DNA from: Ornithinibacillus massiliensis
GTDB taxonomy: Bacteria > Bacillota > Bacilli > Bacillales > Amphibacillaceae
Assembly: GCF_018310345.1 (NCBI RefSeq)
Contig: NZ_JAGXBY010000001.1
Span: 372,001-436,000 of the forward strand
Length of the DNA: 64,000 nt
Direction of reading: 5' to 3'
Part shown: piece after piece, positions 43,714 through 52,095 of the stretch
Layout of the letters: every line of letters begins with the position of its first letter
Numbering within the stretch: position 1 is the stretch's first letter
The notes under the pieces: model-generated
Seen by the model: the letters and a program-made list of their open reading frames with translations, nothing else
Told to the model about the DNA's origin: nothing
Databases searched by the model: none
Made by a program: the position numbers and the translations under genes

Positions 43714-44258
43714 GACAACTCCTCCATTTTTTTCTTTAATAGTTCTTTAGCTCGCTTCAATCTTGTTTTTAACGTATTGATATTAACGCCAGTAATAGTA
43801 CTAATCTCCGCTAAGGATAACTCTTTGTAGTAATGAAGAAAAACAACCTCTCTGTATTTAACCGGTATACTCATCACAGCATTTGCTAAACGATTATCCT
43901 CGCTTTTCGTAATGACGACATCTTCAACTTGCTTTGATTTAGAGGGGATGTAGTCTAAGACCTTCTCATTGAGAATCACTTTCCTATAATGCCAGCTTCT
44001 TAAGTAATCCTTGCAATGGTTACTGGCAACTCGAAAGGCCCATGTTTTGATAGAGGATTGTTGTTTGAATTGATCCAGCTTCTCATAGCATTTAATAAAT
44101 ATTTCTTGTGTTAAATCCTCGGCTATTGTTCGGTCTTTAACATATGTATAGACAAGGTGGAGGATGTCGTCACCATGATGATGCATTAGGTCATCAATTA
44201 TTTGTTCGCGATCTTCGACAGTATCTTCTATAGAAAAAGCACGCTCGAGCCCATTCAT
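43710..44258 (-). CDS. ECF-type RNA polymerase sigma factor
   Basis: 182 residues with region 2 (HLVYTYVKDRTIAEDLTQEIFIKCYEKLDQFKQQSSIKTWAFRVASNHCKDYLRSWHYRK) and region 4 (AVMSIPVKYREVVFLHYYKELSLAEISTITGVNINTLKTRLKRAKELLKKKM). It is the first gene of a three-gene operon with a PadR-type regulator and a SEDS cell-wall protein; no classic anti-sigma factor is visible. The SEDS protein's cytosolic prefix could play that part, by inference only. Confidence 0.9.
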   Translation of the reverse strand: MNGLERAFSIEDTVEDREQIIDDLMHHHGDDILHLVYTYVKDRTIAEDLTQEIFIKCYEKLDQFKQQSSIKTWAFRVASNHCKDYLRSWHYRKVILNEKVLDYIPSKSKQVEDVVITKSEDNRLANAVMSIPVKYREVVFLHYYKELSLAEISTITGVNINTLKTRLKRAKELLKKKMEELS

Positions 44259-44353
44259 GTATTTTCACCTCACTTACTATTATAGACGACACAGCATTCT
44301 GTTAGGTTTGGGGAAATATAAAAATAATACATGTGATTTCACTTCATACAGTA

Positions 44354-44386
44354 AAAAAGTTGTACCATGTGGCACAACTTTATTTA
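44354..44386. terminator. Hairpin terminator
   Basis: AAAGTTGT and ACAACTTT with an inner CC/GG pair, flanked by A and T runs. It lies between the sigma operon and the small membrane protein gene. Confidence 0.7.
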
Positions 44387-44511
44387 AATAATTTCAAGAA
44401 ATCCATGAATTAGAGCCTAATTCTAACTAACAGGAAACCATTAACAGAAATTGACTAATCTCTCCATTGTTCACGGAATCATTCATTTCCCTCTCTGTAA
44501 CACAAAAGCTA

Positions 44512-44742
44512 CTATGTAAGCTTCTTATATCCTTTGTAAAGACCCCGACCAATCCAAATTAAGAAAATAACTAGCAATAATCCGACGGTGATTCGATTAA
44601 ACAAATTCGGTTCACCAAAAATAAGCTCTAATACATCCGCAAACGAATAAGTGAACCCTAACCACTCTAAAAAGGCGGGTAAAATAAAAATTCCAATGAT
44701 AAAACCAGATACAAAGTACGCAATGTAACGCTTTTTACTCAT
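44512..44742 (-). CDS. Small two-helix membrane protein
   Basis: 76 residues with two membrane segments (about 7-28 and 50-68) and basic ends. GGAGG is upstream of ATG 44742. No family recognised. It lies 23 bp downstream of the next gene and is probably co-transcribed with it. Confidence 0.7.
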   Translation of the reverse strand: MSKKRYIAYFVSGFIIGIFILPAFLEWLGFTYSFADVLELIFGEPNLFNRITVGLLLVIFLIWIGRGLYKGYKKLT

Positions 44743-44765
44743 GTGAATTCCCTCCTTAAGTATTA

Positions 44766-45722
44766 CTATATTTGCTTTCTATATAATTCCATTCCTTCAC
44801 GCCCCCAGGTTTTGTAAAGATTATCCATGGTATTAATTTGCCACGGATTGAAAAGTGTTTGTCCATGCTTATTAAAGAAATATCCATCTTCCAAATGGTA
44901 ACAGGCATGAATAACATGATTGTGATGATCTCTCCAAAGGAGTACATCTTGAGGTTGTAATTCTCTTTCAATAAAAGGTTGTTTACTATACTTCTTTGTT
45001 TTTAGTGCAAATAATAGCGTGCTTTCAAACACCCATTGTGAGATAATCCAATCTGTTTCAGCCCCTTGCTCGGAAATTCCGGCAAGCGTTGCTGCAAGAC
45101 AATTAGCTCCATTAACAGTAGCAAACGAATTGAAGTATGGTGCAAGATGTGGATATAGCTCTCTTAACCTTGCTAATTTGTTATCATCTATGGAAACATC
45201 ATCTATGAACTGTTGAGCAAAATAAGATAGAAATGCGTATTTTGTTTCCTGATCGAAATGATTCCATAGAGAGCGATGCATACTAAACCATTGTTTCGAA
45301 TCTTCTTCGAAAGTATATCTATCCATTAATTGGTTTATCTCTGTATGCTGACTAGCTTCTACTAGCTGACTTACTGTACTTCTTTCAATAGCTAACCCGC
45401 TACTAAGATGTCGCTGAATCGTTAAAATCTCTGTTAGGGTCTCTTTTTCTAATCTTGGTAAGACAGTAGGATGGACCACACATACATATGAAATAAGCTC
45501 TTTCTTAATCCCCCATAATTGATAGCTATTAATAACATCAATGGTATTAATGCTACTGTCTTGAAAAAAATCCTTTGGAGTGAAAACTAATATATCCGGT
45601 CCTAATGGGGGAATAAGTGATTCGCTATCCTTAGAAAAGAAGAGTAAATCAAAGTTTGGTAAAAGCTTCTCGTCCCAAATATTTAATATATCGGTAGAAA
45701 TCTGTATCGTTTTCATAGACAT
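44766..45722 (-). CDS. Hypothetical protein with possible papain-like (NlpC/P60-type) C-terminal domain
   Basis: 318 residues from ATG 45722, set by TTGGAGG; the upstream TTG at 45734 lies inside that site. The C-terminal third has NGANCLAATLAGI (candidate nucleophile Cys) and HNHVIHACYHLEDGYFFNKHGQTLFNPW (candidate His and polar residue), an order typical of papain-fold cysteine peptidases or amidases. The N-terminal part is not recognised. The enzymatic call is tentative. Confidence 0.55.
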   Translation of the reverse strand: MSMKTIQISTDILNIWDEKLLPNFDLLFFSKDSESLIPPLGPDILVFTPKDFFQDSSINTIDVINSYQLWGIKKELISYVCVVHPTVLPRLEKETLTEILTIQRHLSSGLAIERSTVSQLVEASQHTEINQLMDRYTFEEDSKQWFSMHRSLWNHFDQETKYAFLSYFAQQFIDDVSIDDNKLARLRELYPHLAPYFNSFATVNGANCLAATLAGISEQGAETDWIISQWVFESTLLFALKTKKYSKQPFIERELQPQDVLLWRDHHNHVIHACYHLEDGYFFNKHGQTLFNPWQINTMDNLYKTWGREGMELYRKQI

Positions 45723-45894
45723 TTTAACCTCCAAGCGAATCTGTCTTTATTATTGTACCATAATTTGGAAAATTACAGTTATAGTCATGAGGAGGGATAC
45801 CTATTCTGAATCCATAATAGTGTTAGTCAATAATAAAAGGGGAAAGTGCAATGTTGAGACCGGCACATCCTTGCTCACATTACACCCCCCTATA

Positions 45895-47115
45895 TTATTT
45901 TACAGCAGTCTGCTTCTCAAAAGTGGTCACCAGAGGTGTTGTGATTCTTTTGTTTAAATACAAGTAACCTATAATAGCCGTTATGCAGATAATGCTACCT
46001 ATAACCAAATACAAGGTACGAATACTTACATAAGGAGAAATTAAGGTTGCAAACAAGATTCCTAAAGGCACCATTGTACGCATAATCAGTAATCTGACAG
46101 AGGTAACCTTCCCCATCAGATGGTTCGGAATGGTCTGTTGGATTAATGTAATGTTATAGATATTGAAGATTGCAATTACGATTCCAGCAATTAATTCGGT
46201 TCCGACTGCCAGTGCATACCAAGGGGTAAAGCCTAGAGCAAGATAGGTACATCCGCCAATAAAGAGAGCGCTAAAAAGAATTCCGAGCCCCTTTACATTC
46301 ACAAAACGGCGATTAATGATAGCTCCGATCGTATAACCAATTGGGAAACCCGCCATAAATATTCCATATGCGGAGTAAGGTTGATCAAGAATGGATGTAA
46401 TATAAGGAAGCGTTGTGACTATCGTTACACCAACTCCAAACTGAACAAACCCGAAAAATACACCAAGCCAGACGATTAATTTATGTTCAAAGTAAGAGGC
46501 AAGCCCTTCTTGGAATTCCTTGATCCAAGGTTTTCGTACACTTGATTTTTGATAGTTTTCCTTCACTAACAGTAATAGTAAAGTACTTATTGCAAATGCG
46601 ATAGCAATGATGAGTAATACCCATTCTACCGCGAGATAGTCTACGAATAGCCCCGCAATAAGTGGCCCTACCATGACCACCACTTGGCGGGTGCTATCTA
46701 GAGAAGCGTTAGCACTAGCTAATTGTTCCTGCTTCATGACAGTTGGAAGTATAGCCTGATTAGCAGGGATAAAAATTGGCATAATTAAGCCAACAATCAC
46801 CTGAACGATAAAAATATAGGTAATAGTAAATGCATTATTTATCAGGAGAACAAGAAGTAGAGTAGCTAGTATCATTCGAATTAACTGGCAATGAATCATA
46901 ATCCACTTACGACTAAAACGGTCTATATAGGGGCCAATAAATAGCTGCATAAAGAAGGAGGTAATATAGTAAATTAACCAAACCGAACCCAGTGCAGCAG
47001 TAGATCCTGTTAATTGAAAAACTATTATAGAATTACACGCCGTAAACAATGCCCCACCTAACTCAGAAGTAGCATTTCCTAACCAAATAGAACGAAAACT
47101 CGTTAATCCAAACAC
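45895..47115 (-). CDS. MFS transporter, probable efflux pump
   Basis: 406 residues with twelve predicted membrane segments. The start FRSIWLGNATSELGGALFTACNSIIVFQLTGSTAALGSVWLIYYI and the following GPYIDRFSRKWIMIHCQLIR loop are typical of the EntS/MFS_3-type exporters of Firmicutes. The substrate is unknown; relatives export macrolides or siderophores. It stands alone, with its own short leader. Confidence 0.88.
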   Translation of the reverse strand: MFGLTSFRSIWLGNATSELGGALFTACNSIIVFQLTGSTAALGSVWLIYYITSFFMQLFIGPYIDRFSRKWIMIHCQLIRMILATLLLVLLINNAFTITYIFIVQVIVGLIMPIFIPANQAILPTVMKQEQLASANASLDSTRQVVVMVGPLIAGLFVDYLAVEWVLLIIAIAFAISTLLLLLVKENYQKSSVRKPWIKEFQEGLASYFEHKLIVWLGVFFGFVQFGVGVTIVTTLPYITSILDQPYSAYGIFMAGFPIGYTIGAIINRRFVNVKGLGILFSALFIGGCTYLALGFTPWYALAVGTELIAGIVIAIFNIYNITLIQQTIPNHLMGKVTSVRLLIMRTMVPLGILFATLISPYVSIRTLYLVIGSIICITAIIGYLYLNKRITTPLVTTFEKQTAVK

Positions 47116-47255
47116 ATCAGGACTCCCTATCTAAAAGTATATTCTATATTTTCTGGCAGATATAAAAGTAAACGTCCGAGATTCTTCTAAGTAATCAAGC
47201 GGGGTAAAAGGATTAAGAAATAAGGAACTGGTATCATACATCCAGTCCCCTTCCT

Positions 47256-47738
47256 TCATGTCCATACTTGATCTAACTTATCTGCATAAAAACGGATTGC
47301 CTGTTCATAATTTTTAATGTCTGTATTGGTGGTAGTATCTAATAAGCAGGTAAGTAAATACCCCATTGCCTGATCATGTTGGTTTAAGTTGTATAGTGTC
47401 ATGGCAAAAAACACATCAAATGCTCGGTTGTTCGGAAAAAGTTCCTTTCCTTTTTCAAAGACTCGCTTTGATTGATAGTAGTTACCTAGTGTACGGTAAG
47501 TACTTCCTAAGCCTAGCAAAGCGCCCTCTAAATTTTTTCCAGATAAGCCTAGCTCAATAGCTTTCTCGTAATAAGGAACAGCTTTAGATTCTTCTCCTAA
47601 TACATCAAAACTCCAGGCACATTGGTAATTAATTTCTGGGTCGTTTCGATTTTCTTCCCATATTTCAAGTAATAGTTGATTGGATTCACGATATTTCTCT
47701 TGTTTTCTTAATGCAATAGCATGAGTGAGTTTATTCAA
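47256..47738 (-). CDS. Tetratricopeptide repeat protein
   Basis: 160 residues made of TPR helices (YRESNQLLLEIWEENRNDPEINYQCAWSFDVLGEESKAVPYYEKAIELGL...). The family acts as a cytosolic protein-interaction scaffold. It overlaps the preceding lipoprotein gene by eight bases, so the two are coupled. A GGAACTGG/CCAGTCCC hairpin (47223-47250) follows. Confidence 0.85.
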   Translation of the reverse strand: MNKLTHAIALRKQEKYRESNQLLLEIWEENRNDPEINYQCAWSFDVLGEESKAVPYYEKAIELGLSGKNLEGALLGLGSTYRTLGNYYQSKRVFEKGKELFPNNRAFDVFFAMTLYNLNQHDQAMGYLLTCLLDTTTNTDIKNYEQAIRFYADKLDQVWT

Positions 47739-48345
47739 TTTTTTCCACTACTTTCATCTTAAACAATATTACAGTGTCATAGGTTTCGATCATCTGCTTA
47801 ATCTCATGTTCGTCTTGTAAGTTGTACCCTGCTCGTAATGTATTATTTGAGGTATCACGATAAGCACCGATGATTTTCGTTTCGCCTAGTTCCATCGTTA
47901 ACTTTTCTTGAAAAGCTTCATCCCATGCACTGGCCATAACATTTTTGAAGTTTTCTAACGTAATTTTCTGAGGGCCTTGTTTAATACTCCCAGTATATAG
48001 CATGATAAAGGCTTCATCGTCCGTTTCGATGATGCCAAATCCAAGTGGTTCCTTAACAACATCTTCATTTGGTTCTCGTCCGTAATTCAATTCTGCCAAA
48101 TTAGGCTCTACCTTTACACCGTCTTGATAAGCTTCGGCCCACATTTTAATCCAAGTTTCTTTTGCTTGTTTCCATTCATACTCATATTCATATAAAGTCC
48201 CTAAATGTAGTTCTTTAATGGCTTCCATATTGTTAGCGTTTGAACTTTTTTTAATTGTAACCATTGCTTCATTAGAATTCTCATTACAAGCGGCTAAAAG
48301 TACCATGAAGAAGGTAATAATAATCATTCTTACTATGTATTTCAT
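47731..48345 (-). CDS. Hypothetical lipoprotein
   Basis: 204 residues with a lipobox LLAAC, Cys20. The mature part is charged and alpha/beta, with no recognised domain (LHLGTLYEYEYEWKQAKETWIKMWAEAYQDGVK). It is 10 bp from the NTF2-like gene and overlaps the TPR gene, so the three form an operon. Its role is unknown. Confidence 0.75.
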   Translation of the reverse strand: MKYIVRMIIITFFMVLLAACNENSNEAMVTIKKSSNANNMEAIKELHLGTLYEYEYEWKQAKETWIKMWAEAYQDGVKVEPNLAELNYGREPNEDVVKEPLGFGIIETDDEAFIMLYTGSIKQGPQKITLENFKNVMASAWDEAFQEKLTMELGETKIIGAYRDTSNNTLRAGYNLQDEHEIKQMIETYDTVILFKMKVVEKIE

Positions 48346-48355
48346 GCCTTTCCTC

Positions 48356-48736
48356 CTACTGTTCTATTTCGATAAACTCTCGCAGTAATTTCCATTCCTT
48401 ATTCTCTCGCTCCCAGATATACATACATTGTGCACGATGGGGAGTCCCGTCTATGTAGCTCGTTTCTAGACCAACTATCACATAGTTCTCTCCGTTTCTT
48501 CTTTCCATAGTGGATATGATCTCAAATTCTTTTCTAGTTTGGTCATTGTATTGATTTAACACAGCTTTAATATCGTAGTTGTAATGATATTCTTCAGGCA
48601 TTTCTATCGATGAATAGCCGAAAATACCAACAAATCGTTCAGACATATAGCTTCTTATTTTGGCGTCATCCTTTGATGAGAAACCTTCGTTCCAGCTATT
48701 GTAATAGTTGGTTAATGTATTTTCTAATGACATCAT
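48356..48736 (-). CDS. NTF2-like (SnoaL/DUF4440-type) protein
   Basis: 126 residues. The pattern LTNYYNSWNEGFSSKDDAKIRSYMSERFVGIFGY, then ENYVIVGLETSYIDGTPHRAQCMYIWERENKEWKLLREFIE, is the conical NTF2 fold used by many small enzymes and binding proteins. No catalytic residue can be assigned. AGGAGA precedes ATG 48736. It is first in an operon with a lipoprotein and a TPR protein. Confidence 0.65.
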   Translation of the reverse strand: MMSLENTLTNYYNSWNEGFSSKDDAKIRSYMSERFVGIFGYSSIEMPEEYHYNYDIKAVLNQYNDQTRKEFEIISTMERRNGENYVIVGLETSYIDGTPHRAQCMYIWERENKEWKLLREFIEIEQ

Positions 48737-49000
48737 ATTTGTTCTCCTATTCGTATTTTTATTTAGCTTATCATAAATATTCTGATAAATGAATATGGAG
48801 AGAACAAATGTTTTTATGAAATGATTGGGGGATATAGTTGGTGAGGGCTGTAGACAGATAAAGAGGTAAGATGTATAATAATAGCCAAATTAGCATAATA
48901 TGAACCGAGGATGTTACCGATCATCCCCGGCCCGCACATGGTTAAGAAGTTTCGGGGGGAGTTCCCTCTGAACATCTAACAATTGAAAAAATGAACAAAA
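48737..49000. other. Gap without a gene
   Basis: No coding frame is supported. CCGAGGATG and CATCCCCGG (48903-48929) form a GC-rich hairpin without a T run; it may belong to an RNA reading toward or away from the toxin gene, but nothing further can be said. Confidence 0.4.
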
Positions 49001-49044
49001 GAACCCTCACCCTAAAGTGATTTAGCCGTCACGGGTGGGGGTTC
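49001..49044 (-). terminator. Terminator of the holin-like toxin gene
   Basis: GAACCCTCACCC and GGGTGGGGGTTC form a 12-bp stem with one mismatch; on the minus strand it is followed by TTTTGTT. Confidence 0.75.
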
Positions 49045-49159
49045 ACTTATTGTTAATCTTGTCGTCAATCAACCGCCTTATAAACTCCAGCAACGATATC
49101 AAAAAAGACCCCGCTGCGATGAGTAACATCAATATAGATATTACGATATCCAAAGGCAT
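49043..49159 (-). CDS. Small holin-like toxin, probable type I toxin
   Basis: 38 residues from ATG 49159, or 36 from TTG 49153, which is better placed behind AAAGGGGGG (the G run abuts the ATG). It is one hydrophobic helix (IVISILMLLIAAGSFLISLLEFI) with a charged tail RRLIDDKINNK. This is the layout of the putative holin-like toxin family and of BsrG/TxpA-type type I toxins in Bacilli. A promoter lies 75 bp upstream and a stable terminator overlaps the stop, giving a short, structured mRNA. An antisense RNA antitoxin is expected but cannot be shown. Confidence 0.65.
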   Translation of the reverse strand: MPLDIVISILMLLIAAGSFLISLLEFIRRLIDDKINNK

Positions 49160-49233
49160 CCCCCCTTTCACCGATAAAATGGATCCAGAGGGAAGTGAAG
49201 GTCCCACCCTAACGACTCACCATGCTTATATTT

Positions 49234-49261
49234 ATTGTAGCCTAAACAATGCAATTGGTAA
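49234..49261 (-). promoter_or_regulatory. Promoter of the holin-like toxin gene
   Basis: On the minus strand TTACCA (49256-49261), 16 bp, TACAAT (49234-49239). Confidence 0.5.
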
Positions 49262-49300
49262 TCATCCGATAGTCATAAGGATAGGAATAGTTATAATGAC

Positions 49301-49471
49301 CTATTTTTCTAATTTGGATTGAAGTGCGTCTACTTTTTCTGCAAGTTGATTTAGTTGCTTCTTACGCTTTCTGGAAGAACGAAAAAAAATAATAAGTACC
49401 ATCGAGGTAAGTATAATGAAAGCAATAAAGGCTAATTGAAAAATCATATCCCCTATATGGAAGCCATCCAT
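49301..49471 (-). CDS. DUF4083-like small membrane protein
   Basis: 56 residues from ATG 49471, set by AAGGAGG. One membrane segment (about 8-30) is followed by RSSRKRKKQLNQLAEKVDALQSKLEK, a short coiled coil. This matches the DUF4083 pattern of Bacillaceae, function unknown. Confidence 0.7.
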   Translation of the reverse strand: MDGFHIGDMIFQLAFIAFIILTSMVLIIFFRSSRKRKKQLNQLAEKVDALQSKLEK

Positions 49472-49656
49472 GATTATTCCTCCTTGCATTGATTTCCTAT
49501 CTTTATTGTATCATTTCTTTTTTTCAAAGATTGTATCAGGCTTGATAATGTCCTTACGAAGGAAAGTAGAATTAGTTTCGAAAAAATTTTTATTTTCTTA
49601 ATTATTATAGTTTGGTATGCTTTTATCTACAAGCATTAAAAAGGGAGATGAGGGGT

Positions 49657-50406
49657 ATGAAAACGGAAGAAATATTACAGTTAAATAAAACAGGTTGGGA
49701 GCAATCGGCTGAGCGTTTTTTTGGCCGAACTGCACTACCGGAATTAGGCCCATTTGCACCAACCGAGAATGATTTACATCTGTTTGGAGAGGTTGCCAAT
49801 AAGAAAGTGCTTGATATTGGCTGTGGAAGCGGACATTCTCTGCAGTATATGGGGAATAATGGGGCTAAGGAGTTATGGGGATTAGATCTAACGAAGAAGC
49901 AAATTGAAACTGCTCAAGAATTACTCCAAGAACAGCGAGCGTTAGTAAAGTTATATGAATCCCCTATGGAAGAAAATCCCGGACTACCTCAGGATTACTT
50001 TGATATAGCGTATTCTATCTATGCTTTAGGGTGGACGGTTGAATTAGAGAAAACATTGACACATATCCATCGATATTTAAAGCCTGGTGGAATATTCATT
50101 TTTAGCTGGGAGCATCCGATGCATGACCGAATAAAACGAGTAGACGATTCATTTATACTAGATAAGTCTTACTTACAAGAGGGTCCCGAGTACAATGAAG
50201 CATGGAATAATACGGTAATCATACCACATCGAAAGTTAAGTACTTACATAAATTCACTTGTTACGGTTGGGTTTGAAATAGAGAAAGTAATCGATGATGT
50301 CGTATTACCCAATGTAGCAACGGAAGGTAATGATCACCGGTGGTATTCGGTCGACAAGGCGAAGCTAATTCCAGCGACGTTTATAATCAAGGCTAGGAAG
50401 AAATAG
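49657..50406 (+). CDS. Class I SAM-dependent methyltransferase
   Basis: 249 residues from ATG 49657 with AGGGAGATGAGGGG upstream. Motif I VLDIGCGSGHSLQYM binds S-adenosylmethionine; WGLDLTKKQIETA, DYFDIAYSIYALGWT and LKPGGIFIFSWEHPMH follow in order. It belongs to the Methyltransf_11/25 type. The substrate is unknown. It is monocistronic. Confidence 0.9.
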   Translation: MKTEEILQLNKTGWEQSAERFFGRTALPELGPFAPTENDLHLFGEVANKKVLDIGCGSGHSLQYMGNNGAKELWGLDLTKKQIETAQELLQEQRALVKLYESPMEENPGLPQDYFDIAYSIYALGWTVELEKTLTHIHRYLKPGGIFIFSWEHPMHDRIKRVDDSFILDKSYLQEGPEYNEAWNNTVIIPHRKLSTYINSLVTVGFEIEKVIDDVVLPNVATEGNDHRWYSVDKAKLIPATFIIKARKK

Positions 50407-50440
50407 TTTGGGATAAACGAAATAATACAAATCAGATCAA

Positions 50441-50474
50441 AAAAAGGTGCCACGATACGTTCGTGACACCTTTT
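50441..50474. terminator. Bidirectional terminator between convergent genes
   Basis: AAAAGGTG-CACGA pairs with TCGTG-CACCTTTT (one mismatch each side). Confidence 0.85.
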
Positions 50475-50476
50475 AA

Positions 50477-51265
50477 CTATTTTGTTATAAACATCTGTGT
50501 CCAGTGGTTTCCATTCTGTTCATAGCCAACACCGATGTGGGTAAAGTTAGCGTTTAAAATGTTCTCGCGATGGCCTTGGCTGTTCATCCATGCTTGGACT
50601 ACTTCTTCTGGTGACGTTTGACCTTTGGCTATATTTTCACCTGCAGAACGATACGTAATACCGAAGTCACGCATCATATCAAACGGGGAGCCATAAGTAG
50701 GACTAGTATGCGAGAAATAATTTTGTTGCTGCATGTCAGTCGACTTCTGACGAGCAACTTGACTTAGACTTGTATCAATCTTTAAGGCATTTAACCCAGC
50801 TTGTCTTCTTTCTCTATTCGTTAAAGCGACAACATCGCTTTCAAATTTACTTAACCCATGATTCTCCGTTGTTTGCTGCTCTGGTGCTTGTTGCCCCTCT
50901 TGTCGTTGTTCTTGACCACGCTGTGGCTGTTGATTCTGTTGCGGTGCTTGCTGGAATTCTTGCCTGTCTTGTGGTTGTTGTGGTCCCTGTGGAGCTGGAG
51001 TTCTCGCTGTTATATTGTTTGTATTCGGAACTTGGTCTCCATCTGGTAAGTTTTGATCTTGTTGTGGTGCTTCGCGAGCCTCATACTTTGCATCTTGTGT
51101 TTTGATTGGTTGTGTATGTGGATACTCACTACTAGTTTGATCGGTGCTTATACTAGAGATATTAGGATTTTCATGGTTTTCATTATTGGCGTTATCAGTA
51201 TTACATGCAGCAAGCACGAACAGTATTAGGATTCCAATCAAAAGTTTAACTAAGTTTCCTTTCAT
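50477..51265 (-). CDS. CAP/SCP-domain lipoprotein (YkwD type)
   Basis: 262 residues with lipobox LAAC, Cys21. A long Gln/Pro-rich, low-complexity linker (about 45-130, PQQ repeats) leads to the CAP domain (LSKFESDVVALTNRERRQAGLNALKIDTSLSQVARQKSTDM, NYFSHTSPTYGSPFDMM, GENIAKGQTSPEEVVQAWMNSQGHRENILN, HIGVGY). The cavity His and Glu residues of SFSHT and AGENI are present. The family is extracellular; Bacillus members are linked to spores or the cell wall. A strong GGAGTG site precedes ATG 51265. Confidence 0.9.
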   Translation of the reverse strand: MKGNLVKLLIGILILFVLAACNTDNANNENHENPNISSISTDQTSSEYPHTQPIKTQDAKYEAREAPQQDQNLPDGDQVPNTNNITARTPAPQGPQQPQDRQEFQQAPQQNQQPQRGQEQRQEGQQAPEQQTTENHGLSKFESDVVALTNRERRQAGLNALKIDTSLSQVARQKSTDMQQQNYFSHTSPTYGSPFDMMRDFGITYRSAGENIAKGQTSPEEVVQAWMNSQGHRENILNANFTHIGVGYEQNGNHWTQMFITK

Positions 51266-51420
51266 AATATATCACTCCTTTTTCATGTTTCTCATAGTAT
51301 TAGTCATCTATGGAAAAATATTGATACGAATTTGGCTTTTTTTGAACGTGTTGGAGATTTACGGTACCTATTACTGGTGCTAAACTAAAAATAGTAAATA
51401 CTATAGGAAGTGAATACTAG

Positions 51421-52095
51421 ATGAATACGATTCTTGTTGTGGATGACGATGCACATATTCGAAAATTAATTCGATTATATTTGGAAAATAGTAGTTATGG
51501 TGTAGTGGAAGCAGAGGATGGAGAAGAAGCCATTAACTTGTTAGGGAAGCATAAAATTGACTTAGCTATTGTCGATGTTATGATGCCTAAGGTGGATGGG
51601 TATGAACTTACAGAAGACATTCGTTCTTATTTAGACATTCCTATCCTGATGGTGACAGCAAAAGGAGAATCACAGGATAAAGTAAAAGGCTTTCGTGCAG
51701 GAACCGATGATTACTTAGTGAAGCCATTTGATCCAGTCGAATTAATCCTGCGAATAGAAGCCTTATTAAAGCGTTATAATCTAACCAATGAAAATATTGT
51801 TAAAGTAGGGAACACCCTTATTGATAAAGAGAAATTAGTCGTTCAAACGGAAGAAGAGACGGTTACTTTAAAAAGAAAAGAATGCGAATTATTAGCGGTC
51901 CTAGCTAGTTCTCCAGGAAAGATTTTCACTAGAAATCAATTAATTGAGAAAATCTGGGGCTTTGATTATGAGGGGGATGAAAGAACCGTTGATGTTCATA
52001 TTAAACGGTTAAGAGAGCAACTAGAACACTTTCAAGATATCACGATAACCACCGTAAGAGGTCTTGGCTATCGTTTGGAGGCAATTCATGGTTAG
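51421..52095 (+). CDS. OmpR-family response regulator
   Basis: 224 residues. Receiver domain: DDD at 8-10, phospho-acceptor Asp52 (LAIVDVMMPK), Thr in VTAKG and Lys in YLVKPF. The winged helix ends with KIWGFDYEGDERTVDVHIKRLREQLE...TVRGLGYRLE. The DYEGDERTVDVHIKRLR stretch is close to staphylococcal HssR and related envelope or heme-stress regulators, but no hrtAB-type transporter is adjacent, so no name is given. It overlaps the kinase gene by eight bases. Confidence 0.92.
   Translation: MNTILVVDDDAHIRKLIRLYLENSSYGVVEAEDGEEAINLLGKHKIDLAIVDVMMPKVDGYELTEDIRSYLDIPILMVTAKGESQDKVKGFRAGTDDYLVKPFDPVELILRIEALLKRYNLTNENIVKVGNTLIDKEKLVVQTEEETVTLKRKECELLAVLASSPGKIFTRNQLIEKIWGFDYEGDERTVDVHIKRLREQLEHFQDITITTVRGLGYRLEAIHG

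Noticed and set aside
45580..45957. A 125-residue plus-strand frame
   Set aside because: It is antisense to the gene at 44766-45722 and to the MFS gene, with no ribosome site or domain.
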